This document shows, piece after piece, positions 49,495-60,390 of a stretch of 64,000 bases of DNA. Position numbers and translations under genes: made by a program. How positions within the stretch are numbered: position 1 is the stretch's first letter; each line of letters begins with the position of its first letter. Source of the DNA: Arbacia lixula (taxonomy: Eukaryota; Echinodermata; Echinoidea; Arbacioida; Arbaciidae); NCBI GenBank assembly GCA_963669155.1, contig OZ022577.1:11373395-11437394 (forward strand). The letters run 5' to 3'. A model generated the notes under the pieces. The model was given only the letters and a program-made list of their open reading frames with translations. It had not been told where the DNA came from and made no database searches.

Positions 49495-49719
49495 CTATCT
49501 TTTGAGTTCCTTGTTCTTGAGAAGATTCAATTCCTTTTCTATCTCTATCCTGCGTAGCTCCTTCTGGTATTTGGAGAGAGTGAGGCTCTCCGCCTTGAGG
49601 CCCGATATGCTCTTGCGCTCCAGGTACATTCCTTTCAGCTCCCTGTGAGGCAGAGAGATGCTCCGGTTCCAGTATGGTTCCTCCACACCCAGCATATCTC
49701 GGATGCTCTTTGCAATGAG
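49495..49719 (-). CDS. SAMD15-like exon 3 and stop
   Basis: The acceptor TTCATACAG precedes 49719, with 74 codons and a stop at 49495. Contains the last SAM helix, the conserved R-S-I-S-L-P-H-R block and a charged, probably helical, C-terminus ending NLLKNKELKR. Confidence 0.87.
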   Translation of the reverse strand, partial: LIAKSIRDMLGVEEPYWNRSISLPHRELKGMYLERKSISGLKAESLTLSKYQKELRRIEIEKELNLLKNKELKR

Positions 49720-52602
49720 CTGTATGAAATGGGGGAGTCACGAATGTATGAATAACATGATTGCTCATTCTGATACTTTACTAAACTGTGGAATAAAGTA
49801 TAATCTCTACACAAAACAAATCCATTAGGCATGGTAACATGGTACTATCTTATATCATAAGGTAGATTTGAATTTGTTTAGAATATAAGCAATGTACATG
49901 TAATAATTTACACTTTGATGAATTTATGCTGTATAACCCATTTTTATTTAATATCTTCTATGGGGTTAACAATACACATTTATTCATTGTGGTTTGGATA
50001 TTTGTGGACAATGGACTGAAGGAGATCAGGGAATTGAAAGATATAAAGTACTGGTAGAACAGATATGTTGCCTTATTCCACCAGTCATAATTGGCATATG
50101 ACATGCTCATTCTATCTGCAAGAATCTTCAGGATTGAAGGAGGCAGATTAACCTGAAGAAAAATAATAAGAACTGATGCACTCAATTAATGTTTCAGAAT
50201 GGTTCTAAGAGGTGACACAAGCATCAATGCTTTCTGGCAAATATATGTAGTTACAAAATGGAGATGGAACACACATTGAACAAAAATACACAAAATATAG
50301 TTAACAAAGAACAACTTGATCTGTCTCCCTTTTTAACCTTAGTACAGGAACATGCCCCAAGAAATCGTTTTCATCATGGTAACTGTGAAATACTGTGCAT
50401 GGAATGCGACTTAGTGTTTCCCTGTCAAATTTACACACCAACATCCATACCTTTATGTGGTCAAAGTCTGTGATCCCAAGTCTGGGCAAGGTTGATGAAT
50501 CAACAATGATGAGCTTTCTCCCTGTAATCAAGTTTGTTGTGAAGCAGGCCTGAAAGTGGGATTAAAACAGGAAATATGAAATGATGTTTAGATCACAGAC
50601 CTTTGTATAATTATATTATATCTGATTACAATTAGATATATGGTACAAACATGGCTTGCAAACTGAAAAGTTAATGAATGGACACATCATGACAACAAAC
50701 ATTGCCATCGATGGACATTGTCATTGCCTTGGCCTTGGTCCTGGAAAGAAAATTAAAAAACAAGACTAGAGTAGGGAAGTCTAATCTTTGGACTACAAAG
50801 TGAACAATGATAACTCTAAGACTAAGCTGGGTGAGATCTGAACGGGATGCCATTGTCTTTCTACTGCAGAAACAGCGTGCCCCTGGACCAGGTCTATAGA
50901 CTCATTGCATTTGTATCAGACACGCAACACAATAAAGCCAGTACAGCTTACTCTCGATATAACGAGGTCGTCGGGACCAGGGCTTTTTCCTCGTTATAAC
51001 GAAACCTCGTTGTATCCAAACAGAATAAAAAACAATAAAATACATTGAAAACATGTGTGATTGTGTGTTCATCGTGTTTTACTATGTTTTCATATCCATA
51101 GCCGTCTTGGAAACATGCGTTATCAAACTGAAAAAAGGGGGATTGGATCGTGCGTTTTCAAACTGAAAAGGGATATGCGCTTTCAAACTGAAAAGGGGAT
51201 TTATTTTTGCTCAACACATTATCCTACCTTGATACATTTTGACGTTTCAATAACTAATTGCATTAAATGAATTATAGACCATTCCCGATACGATGGGTGT
51301 TATTTTGCAGTAAATTAATAGGTCAATTGTTCTCGTAATCTTCTGGACAAGAAAACATGTTTCATTGTTTGGACAAACAAGAGAACAGGCGGCGCAACGG
51401 GTTGAACGGCCGGGATATGAGGGGAAGGTGGAGTTAGATAAGAGCGTCTCGCTCGCCTGATAGGTTTTGCACAACGACGTAGCAACACCGTTATGATCTG
51501 CACTTTCTTTGTGGGTCATTCCAAAATTAGTAAGAGGGGGTTCCATGTTGAAGATTAACGCTGCCGTGCATGCTCATACATGTATTTCATTTTGTATCGT
51601 GATGATTTCCAGCGGTATTCTAATTTCAAGAAGATTTTTTTATTATCTCTTCAAACCTTTCAATGTCATATTTCAGTGCATGAAATATACTTCACCCGTC
51701 CGAGATCACATTTGTTTTTGTCAAGAAACCCAATCAATCGCTGCTCATCAGACACACAACCAATCATGCCAATTCAGCACGCACCGTGTCATTGATTGCC
51801 GCGATGGGATCGGACTTGCAAACCACGTGCTTTCAATGTACGTACGCTGTGCGAAGGAGTGATGTATCACAAACTGTGCACGCGCCGTATATCATTGATT
51901 GCCGCGATGGGATTGGACTTGGAAGCCATGTGCTTTCAATGTAGGCCTACGTAAGCTGTGCGATCGCGAAGGAGTGGTGTACAGTATTAGAAACTGTGCA
52001 CATGCTGTAATACACGGCCACACAACGCAATTGCGTTGTGTGGCCGTGTATTACGAGATGCGTGTCTGGCTCCTTGCGGTGCCAGTGTTTTCATGTCTCA
52101 AGTTTTCCTTCCTCGTTGTAACGGGACGCAATTGTTATGTTTTTCTTTGTCTTGGGGTCAACAGAATAAGCTCGTTATAACGAAATCTCGTTGTAACCGT
52201 GCTCGTTGTAAGCGACGTGTTGCACCATAGGTTTGCATGTAGAAACATTTGGGACCGAGAGATTTCTCTCGTTATAACGAAACCTCGTTATATCCGTGCT
52301 CGTTGTATCGAGAGTAAGCTGTATTATGCAGCACGCGAGCGGTCGCTAGTCACTCCCTGCACCCTGAACTCCGGGCGTTGGAAAGCCGAGTCGAGTGAAC
52401 AAGAATTGAATTTAACGCAATACATATCACCTTCATTTACACATTTTCTTATTTTCTTTTGACCATGGGTGCAATGCAATTGATAGTTGAAGACCTTAAC
52501 ATTTGTACTTACCCTATATTGAGGAAATCCAAGATCGGCAATCCAGTCTGCAACTTGATCAGTTGTCCAGTACAGGCAAATAGGATCCCCCGGTCCCGCC
52601 AT
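49495..52602 (-). CDS. SAMD15-like sterile alpha motif protein (3 coding exons, whole span)
   Basis: Exons 52602-52513, 50549-50451 and 49719-49495 join in phase 0 to give 137 codons plus stop. Residues about 10-75 form a SAM domain (WTTDQVADWIADLGFPQYR, then ACFTTNLITGRKLIIVDSST and LPRLGITDFDHIKLIAKSIR). After it comes DMLGVEEPYWNRSISLPHRE and LKGMYLERKSISGLKAESLT, then a K/E-rich end. This order and the S-I-S-L-P block match the C-terminal part of vertebrate SAMD15, which has a much longer N-terminus. SAM domains mediate protein-protein contacts; the partner is unknown. Intron 1 carries a 1.38 kb pogo-like transposon. Additional upstream exons cannot be excluded, but the ATG context (AACCATGG) is strong. 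Confidence 0.85.
50451..50549 (-). CDS. SAMD15-like exon 2
   Basis: The acceptor CACTTTCAG precedes 50549 and the donor GTATGG follows 50451. 33 codons: ACFTTNLITGRKLIIVDSST then LPRLGITDFDHIK, the SAM core with the typical L-P-x-L-G-I-T-D-F segment. Confidence 0.87.
50944..52321. mobile_element. G element: pogo/Tigger-like non-autonomous transposon, TA target duplication
   Basis: Both ends read TA then CAGCTTACTCTCGATA, continuing with AACGAG and CGTTATAACGAAACCTCG phrases just inside. The 1378 bp hold no transposase frame. Inside are a duplicated segment of about 100 bp (51780-52000, ATTGATTGCCGCGATGGGAT in both) and an exact palindrome at 52009-52054. It lies wholly inside intron 1 of the SAMD15-like gene. 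Confidence 0.9.
52513..52602 (-). CDS. SAMD15-like exon 1
   Basis: 30 codons from an ATG in AACCATGG context to TATAGG, followed by a GTAAGT donor. Encodes MAGPGDPICLYWTTDQVADW then IADLGFPQYR, the first SAM helices. Confidence 0.85.
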
Positions 52603-53459
52603 GGTTGTTTCTGTGTTGCTACGGTACGTACGGGGCCGGAGCTCGCTTACCTGTTGTTTGCCTCTTTCCAGCCACTCATTATATCACTTACATTTTTAAA
52701 TATATATTTTGAAGTAGTTTAATGTATATTATTTCCATTAAAGTTATTATAGTTGAAATTTTTTGATCTTTTTCATTTAGAATTGATCATTTTTTTATTT
52801 AAGATATTTGATAAATACTTTCAAATACTAAAATTGATATTATCTATAAATTAAAAAGACTGGAAATAGAATAGCATGATAAGCCAAGGATCGGAGAGCA
52901 AAGGCGACAACAATACGGTCTCGGCTCGTTGTGTGATATGACCGCCGATTTAGGTCTATGTGCATGTAATTTGTGTTTCTCCATCACAAATCTATTATTT
53001 AATTTCATATTTTTCCACATTTGAAGTAAAACAAAGAAACAAACTAATACAGAATAATCATACACGCTTTAAAAAAGTTTGTAACAAATGTGATAAAAAC
53101 AAGCATAGGCCAAAGAAATAACATAATTGTTACATGTATTTCTATAGCCTATGCTTGATGTATAACAAATCATTTCAACGGAGATTGTTGTGATAATAAT
53201 CCTCCATTTTCTTTTGTTATATCAATGTATCCATTTTCTTTAATGCTCTGTATTTTGGTCATAAAATGCCATGTCAATCTTATTCAAGAAAGGCAAACAT
53301 TAAAGCTGAGCCGAATACCCTGTTAGTGAGTAAAGCTTGTCGCGGGTAGGCCTAAATCTCCATAAGTGTGACAAAACATTTAGTTCAGAAATGGGATAGA
53401 GAGGAAGGAAGAACAGAGAGAGGGGGTAGAGAAAAGGGTGGAGGGGCCGGGACCGGCCG

Positions 53460-53524
<65 letters not shown>

Positions 53525-54908
53525 TAGTGAGAAATAGAGAAAAACACAGGGAAAAGAAATTAAGAGATCGTTACAGGTTGGTTACTGCGTGAACATGTCT
53601 GACCCTTATCACTTTAACCTCACTGAATGCCAGAAAAAATGGTGCTCTAAGGCCTGGGATTTATGTGTATTGCTTGTGGACAAATACACGTAATGGCACG
53701 CAAAGAGAAAGTTTCTTTCGTATATTTCATGCAATGTGCCAATCGTTTTGCGGTGGTAATATCCGAGGTAATGTGTGCACGTCTCAGTGATTGAGGGCTC
53801 ATCATGATCGTAAGTTATGTGTGTTTTTCTTTGTGGCTATGAATCACCTATATGCTCACAACACAAAATCACTGATTTATTGAATAATCCATTATTCTAT
53901 TGTTATTTGTGGCTAGGAATCACTAGTTCTACTCACAACACGAAATCCCCGATTTATGAATAATGTATGCAAATTAAGTCGTGGTAAAGCGTGGGACCAG
54001 AAATTTACTTGATAGTTTGTGAGTCTGATTTCAACAAGTGAATCATCTTGTATATTTTCTCCACTTGGATACAAAACGAAATGTAGGCCTACATTGAACA
54101 TTTTATTTTCACACTAGAGCAATTTTGTCAAGAGACCTAGGCCTGTAAATTCCTTTCCCATGACTCCCTCCGATTCACTTTTATATAAGAGAGAACTTAA
54201 GGGTTTTAAACTTTGCACACTATATCAGCTGCGTTGTCCCACGTTTTAACTCGTACCACCCGTGTTGCTGATTATTTCCATTGTAAAATAGAAGTCCGAA
54301 CGAGCATTAATCTATTTGGTATGTATACAAAGGGCTAATTTTGTGTTACCGTAGTTAACTTCATAAACAGTGAAAATCTTCTAAATACACCCGTTAATGA
54401 TGATTTCAAACTTAAACGCATCAGAAGGGAATCGCGGTCGGTAATCAGGGTTACGAAAATCATAATAGTTTTTCACTTTTCATATTTATGCTGATGATGG
54501 CTCTAATAGCAAGATATAATGACATGTTCCATTTGAAAGAGATTAACAAGACTAGTTAATGAAACCCTATGATGTTGTATTCTTCAAGATACTACTCCCC
54601 CTTTTATTTTTCATTTTACGTTTCACCAGCAAACGGCAGAGCGCCACCTATCAATTAGCATCGCTGCTCGCGCTCGAGTGCTCTGGAAAACAGGTGCATG
54701 CTGCTATCTCGCTGCGCTGCACACGTACACTGCGCGCACCCAAACTACTCGATCGAGAGAAGACCTAGCCGAAGGAAACGGCTGTACCCGAGGATTCTGT
54801 TCAAGAAAATCAAATACTGCTTAAGATCAGGATACTTGCGCAGAAATGTGCTGATAAACAGCGTGGAATTATTCAAACTTCATAGCGTGCCCATCAAGTA
54901 CCGGAACC
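52603..54908. promoter_or_regulatory. Divergent upstream region between SAMD15-like and PTK7-like genes
   Basis: 2.3 kb separating two start codons that face away from each other. It contains a (GA)n tract (53464-53522). Sequence before 54908 (about 54610-54908) is richer in CG dinucleotides (CGCTCGAG, GCGCGCACC), compatible with a promoter or 5' UTR. No transcription start was determined. Confidence 0.5.
53464..53522. repeat. (GA)n microsatellite between divergent genes
   Basis: About 29 uninterrupted GA units. Confidence 0.95.
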
Positions 54909-54960
54909 ATGTTTCAAACGTTGTTCAATATGAGGATAACTACATTACATCTTCTGCTTG
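54909..54960 (+). CDS. PTK7-like exon 1: start of signal peptide
   Basis: ATG in AACCATGT context. Encodes MFQTLFNMRITTLHLLL plus one base before a GTGAGT donor. The signal peptide is completed by exon 2. An overlapping upstream frame (54698-54964) could act as a uORF if the mRNA starts before it. Confidence 0.75.
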
Positions 54961-57900
54961 GTGAGTATTGTTACTTTTTATCAGCATCACATATTTGTGG
55001 GCCCTGTGGGTTCGGCGTAGACAAGCCCTCGGCTTCGCTGGGCTGGGCGGCTAATCCAGTTTCAAAGGAGGCCAATACTGACCGACTGCACAGACGCCGT
55101 GTACAGCGCGTGCGCCCCACTGCACTGTGAATTTATATGGGGTATACTCTAAATTCTAAAGTCTACCTCTCCTATCATGAGACTCAATGTTAGTCTATGA
55201 TGTTTTTTTTTTTTTTTTAAGACAATACTTGGTTAGATATATGCCATTTATTGATAGCATGTCTGATATTTGACATGTTTGACTAGACAGTAATAAACCT
55301 CTCAAATAGTGAAATACATGGGGACTTTGGTTACATTTTCTGAAATCATTGCTACTCTGTCTCCGGCTGCGGCAGAAGGTGTAGTCTGTAATTAAGACAT
55401 GATTGACGATTTGATACTTTGATAGATGTAGATTTCAATAAGATGGGAATTACAGCTTATTTTAAGGTACAATTGACTAACATACCTAAGAAATATGTTG
55501 CTGATAATATTGAGATAGAGAGCGATTTAGTGCTCTAATTCCAAATATACTTTTCACTGATTTGGTAAATTAAATATACAGATGAACTTGACAACATTGT
55601 TTAATAGTTAATTGTGTGATTGTGACATTCTATTTTTTGTATGCTCACCCTTGACCTTTAGTGTTTACCCAAAAATTGCTGTCAGTGAAAGCTGACAATT
55701 AAAGAAGCATCATGACTGCATTGATGAAACAAAATAGGAAACACATACATAAGACTGATTAATGGTTGCAATAGTTTGTTCTATTTTGTACAGAAAATAA
55801 AACAAATTTGCAGTTTTCTTATATGTATGTGCATTCATTATTGTTAGAGCAGAGTCAGAACAGATGTATATTTGAGAAATAAGATATGAGTAAGAATATA
55901 CAGACAGATGTGATACCATGAAATGTTACGTATCAGAACTTTTCACTTATGGGTCACATAATTTGGGTATTAAAAAATGGCCACATGTCAACCCACAACT
56001 TTTTTTCTGCCAGAGGCATCATGCATTATAAATGACACTGTGATGGCAGTTGCTAGCTGATGAATAGATATGACAAACAATAGTCATTGTTCGGCCTATG
56101 CTCTGAATTAATTATCTGCACATTTTTAGGTAAAAATTTGTCCAAAGGTGGAAATCTCATTTATTGTTGCAAGGATTATTACAAGATAAATAAAATGTCA
56201 CAAAACCTGCTACAATTTTTTTGACATCTGTGACTTTGTAATGCGACAATTTCAGCTTGATTTGAGTTGTTTTTATCATTTTTTAATTGTCAATCCTTTG
56301 TGACACCTCCATGTACATGTAAGCGGATGTTTTAAAAATATGATTTGTTGTCCTTTGGAAGTTTCCCCTAGTGTCTGCATTCTAAAAAAAAATGGAAGTG
56401 ACACTGTTTGTGTACAGTATGTACAAAAAATATCTTCTACTGTACATGTACATACTTAACACTTCTAGATGGAATACAAAGTAGGGTTAGTGTTCATGAC
56501 ACACTTTTTCAATGCCAAGTTATATCTTTCATGCTGATGTATCACCAGGTAGGTATCATCCCCAATTTAGATTGCAGCAATCGTACATTTCAGATTTTAG
56601 TTATGACCCTGCTCATTAAAACTTCCCCCCTCTAATTTCTAATGGGTCAACTCACTTACAAGACTTATTTCTTTCTTGCTGTTCCAACTATGGTTTCATC
56701 CCTTGTCTTACATGTATATGTGGTGTTCCATTTATATTTTACCATTCTTTGTTTTTATGATGAACACTGTATTATGTTTTCATTCTAAGTAACGGAAATG
56801 AACTTGAACTTGAATATTCGTTACACGGTCCCCAGAAACATACCAATCTCAGTTTGTTTTAATTCTGTTTCAAGCACTTTTTCATTGTATTTGAATGTAG
56901 CTGATATGTGCAATTAGTATTTTAGTGTTAATTGCTAAGCTTGAAGAATTGTTGTTCAAGAAGAATTTTTACCAAACATTGTGTAAAGGGAAAATATTCA
57001 TGCTACAGTACACATTGCGTGCACTGTTGGCATGTTTTTAGTAACAATTCAAAATTTCCAGTTGACACACAATGGCATTGCTCGCGAGTCACCAGTCACA
57101 ATCGATATTCACCATTGTAAACTTTAAATACTTTTATACAACTTCATGTAAATCATGATGATATCAAATCATGATAAGTGTGTGTTGTAGTTGTTAAGTA
57201 GGAATCTACATGTACAGTACATGTGCGATCAGAGTTGGAGATCGAATAAAAATCAGATGATGTCACTAAGCTGGCCCATCTCTGTTTCTTTCTCATCTTG
57301 TGTCATTTTCACTCTCTGTCTCTCACTTTCTTTCTCATTGCCCCACTGTCTGTATCTTGTTGTGTGTCTGTTCCCTCTTTCTCTGTTATTTTCTAAAAGA
57401 AATGAATACTGATTCACGCAAGTGTAGTTTTACATGGGAGATTTATACATGTACATTGTAAAAAGGAATGCACTACCGGCACAGGAATGTTAATGTACAT
57501 TTTATGTTAATCTTGTAAGAAAGCTCCCTCATCTTTTATAAAATGACTGTTTTATGACAGTATAGTGTACGTGCAGCATAGTGCAAGATGGGATGAGTTG
57601 TGTATTCATGTGGATAAACTGTTTGCTTTTGCTGCTCAATCTGTCCCAGCCAGAGGGCTTCAAAATGCATTGATTTATCTTTGAGATCTTCGATAAATAC
57701 ATGTAGAGGTGGATGTTGTACTCAAAATTTGTTTTAGTGCTGTTCTCCTTTTGCAATCTTCTTTCTTATCCTTGTTTTGATCAAACATTTCCCCCTGAAT
57801 AGTAGTGGCCGTCAGACAGTCAGACTGTTAAGCTCTATTGATTAACATCACAAATACTCACTTATGCAATGGATAACAAATGGCCCCTTCCTATTCATAA

Positions 57901-60390
57901 CATGTTTTTATTAAGGTCCACCTTTCTCTATGTGTGCGCTAAGGTTTTTTTGCATGAATTGACCGGTCTGTCAAAGGGGGCCACATGGTCATTATTCTAC
58001 ACTAATAAATGTGTAATATAACACAGATAAAGGAATGTTGATGCCACTTTCTTTCATATTGCTATTGATTTCACATTACATGAATGCTTTTCTGTGGAAG
58101 CACATCTAAAGAAGTGGTTATCCAAATTGCCCTGTTGGTAACCGACATTACCACTTAGCTTTTGTATCTGAGTGCCCCGTTTCCCTCATGTGTTTCTGTA
58201 CCACTGCACTGTAGCGTGCATGTGCCATTGTCCGCATGATTGAGGCTCTGTGGTTTGGGTCTTTTGTGCCCCTTTGTGTCCTTCATTCACCGCCTCCTAG
58301 ACTGTCTGTAGGCTTAGGCTTGAACAAATGGGATTTCAGCCTTGTTATTTTGCCTGGGAATTGAAAGGGAAGGAAGGCAGGGGATGGAGTGATTGGACAC
58401 ACAGTCAGGGATATTTTTTTTCTTTAGAACACTGAAACATGTATGTACATGTACATTGTACCTGTACTGCATGTCTGATGTAGAACACACAATGAGTATT
58501 GCACACTCCACTGGCATTTGTGTGTCTGTGTGGCTCTTGTAAGTTGTAAGTTGTAATTATATTTGTATAGATCCTCCGTGTACATACTGTAGAAAAGTGC
58601 ACTTGTGCAAATATTATTAACACAGATTTGGACAAATGATGTGGGACAGAAGTAACCACACATATCAGTTCAGTATTCTTGTAAATTGTGAGAAAGTTCC
58701 AAAGTGATTTTATAAGTTTGCAAGTATTGCATGCAGGTATGTGTAAATCTGGATTGAGGGCAGTATAAAAAGAGAGTGAGTAAGAGAAAGAAAGAAAGAC
58801 AGTATAGTCCAAATATATATGATTTTTTTTTTTTTTTTTGGGGGGGGGGGGGGGGTGGTGGGGGTGGGGGTGCTGCTGGGGAGAGTGTACAGCTCCTTTG
58901 ACATGACAGAGTCATCTTTGAGGGTTTCAGCAGATTGGGATAAGTAATAAACAGGTTACACAGTTTGGCTGTTCGTCACTCCTTAAACTGGCAAGACATG
59001 TGTCGTAAGTAAGGTTAAAATGCATTGCATTTAATGATAAAGCGCTTCTAATGCACTCCCATGTGTTGTGTGCAGTGCAATATCATTCCATAAATTAGTC
59101 TTTTTCTGTTTTTTTTTCCACGGATTGATTATTTTTCATACAGTTATGTGTGTTAAAAACATATTTCTAATGACGGATTTTCATAATACCTTCAATAATT
59201 TGTTTCTCTCCTGTGTCTGCTTTTATTGAACCCATCTTAATTTCAGGGTGATTATAACCTTTAAAAAGAATGGAATCAGACTTGAAACCATGTGTAGACT
59301 CAGCCAGACAAAGGATTAGGGCATTGCTGTGTGACACACATACTGGCCGCCTACAATGTGCTTATCACACGTGCAGCACATGTAGACTGCATCACCCCTG
59401 TTACCTCTACAACGCATCATTTATGGGCTAGCTAGGCAGATAGGGCAAACCATTTTATCACAAACAATCAGTCAGTTTGAGAGATAAACTCTCTGGACTG
59501 GTCATCACTCATGCCATGCTTCAGATATTGACTTACAAGAACCTAAGTGCATCTTGTTTATGGTTTTGTTTACATTATAGGAGATATGGAGGAAGCTGGG
59601 TCAGAATGTGTGTAGACATTCCTAAAAGGAGACAAAGGCAAAGTTCCTTCATACCTTTGTAGTTAACTTCGTGCATACTTTAAAAAAAACCATGATGACC
59701 TTTCAACTGTATGTGTTACATTTCAGTGACTTACCAGTATCATTAAGTCTTTTGTTTTTCTCTGATTAATAGTGTGTAAAATGCAATACACTGTACCTAT
59801 TATCTGAATTCAGCCCTGGTTTTGATCCTGTATTATTACTTGTATATTTGTCATGTTTTCTTCAATGTTGTTTATTTTATACTATTCATATTTTGTCTTG
59901 TTTCTCCTAAATCTGTGTGCTACGCTCATACACATGGCATGTATGATTCAGTGGTGTGATCGATAGTTCTTTCTTATTTTATGTAGGAAGAAATGGAGTT
60001 ATCCATAGAAAAAAAAGTCACCCAATGCATTCCTTTGATTTATTTGAATAAATATTTTGTCTTGTTTCTTTTAAATCTGTGTTGCAGCGCTCTGTGTGCT
60101 ACGCTCGTCCCATGCCCTCCAGTTCACGGACTCCCCTCAGAGTCTGAACGTACAGGAGGGTACCAGCATCCTCTTCTCCTGCGCCGTTGACCAGGCGGTC
60201 CAAGTCGTCTTCCAGTGGACGTTCAATGGCGCCGAGCTGGCGGAATCGTCCAGGATCCTCATGGATACGAGTAACAACCTGAAGATCACGGACGTCGGGC
60301 AGGCGGATTCCGGGGAGTACCGATGTGTGGTCCTTGATACGGCAAGCGGAGACTCGATCACCAGCGAACCCGCTGTCCTGAACGTCACCT
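54909..60390 (+). CDS. PTK7-like Ig-domain receptor, 5' part (exons 1-2; continues beyond window)
   Basis: Exon 1 (54909-54960) and exon 2 (60088-60390) join in phase 1 to encode 118 residues. Residues 1-27 are a signal peptide (hydrophobic LHLLLALCVL, cleavage likely after S-S-H-A). Residues 28-118 are one complete V/I-set Ig domain with Cys49, Trp61 and the DSGEYRC motif ending at Cys97. The exon 2 donor is in phase 1, as usual for Ig exons. The D-T-A-S-G-D-S-I-T-S-E-P-A end and the position directly after the signal peptide best resemble Ig1 of PTK7, a pseudokinase receptor of planar polarity and Wnt signalling. No Ig2 exon was found before 64000, so the assignment rests on one domain; another Ig-superfamily receptor is possible. 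Confidence 0.75.
58823..58855. repeat. T17/G16 homopolymer block
   Basis: A run of T directly followed by a run of G; the apparent proline-rich frame on the minus strand is an artefact of this block. Confidence 0.9.
59055..59268. mobile_element. A-family MITE fragment, copy A11
   Basis: Contains CACTCCCATGTGTTGTGTGC, TATTTCTAATGACGGATTTT and ends TTTCAGGGTGATTATAACC. Much of the right arm has been lost by deletion. Confidence 0.7.
60088..60390 (+). CDS. PTK7-like exon 2: end of signal peptide and first Ig domain
   Basis: The acceptor CTGTGTTGCAG ends at 60087 and the donor GTAAGT begins at 60391. Length is 303 nt, phase 1 to 1. The exon is clearly more GC-rich than its flanks, as conserved coding exons here are. 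Ig strands are visible as LQFTDSPQSLNVQEGTSILF, SCAVDQAVQVVFQWTFNGAE and NNLKITDVGQADSGEYRCVV. Confidence 0.88.

Larger units (their letters stand above)
54961..60087 (+). other. PTK7-like intron 1
   Basis: 5.1 kb with GTGAGT..TTGCAG ends. It holds homopolymer runs (T then G at 58823-58855) and an A-family right-half fragment at 59055-59268. No other exon or gene seen. Confidence 0.7.

Noticed and set aside
49958-50185. Possible extra SAMD15-like exon reading VNLPPSILKILADRMSMSYA
   Set aside because: It has an acceptor-like TTCTTCAG, but exons 2 and 3 join directly in phase and reproduce the conserved SAM order, so inserting it would break the domain.
58670-58915. Proline-rich minus-strand frames
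   Set aside because: Produced by the G-run at 58840-58855.
60137-60388. Minus-strand frame opposite the Ig exon
   Set aside because: Antisense shadow; the plus-strand frame has the Ig Cys, Trp and DSGEYRC motifs.
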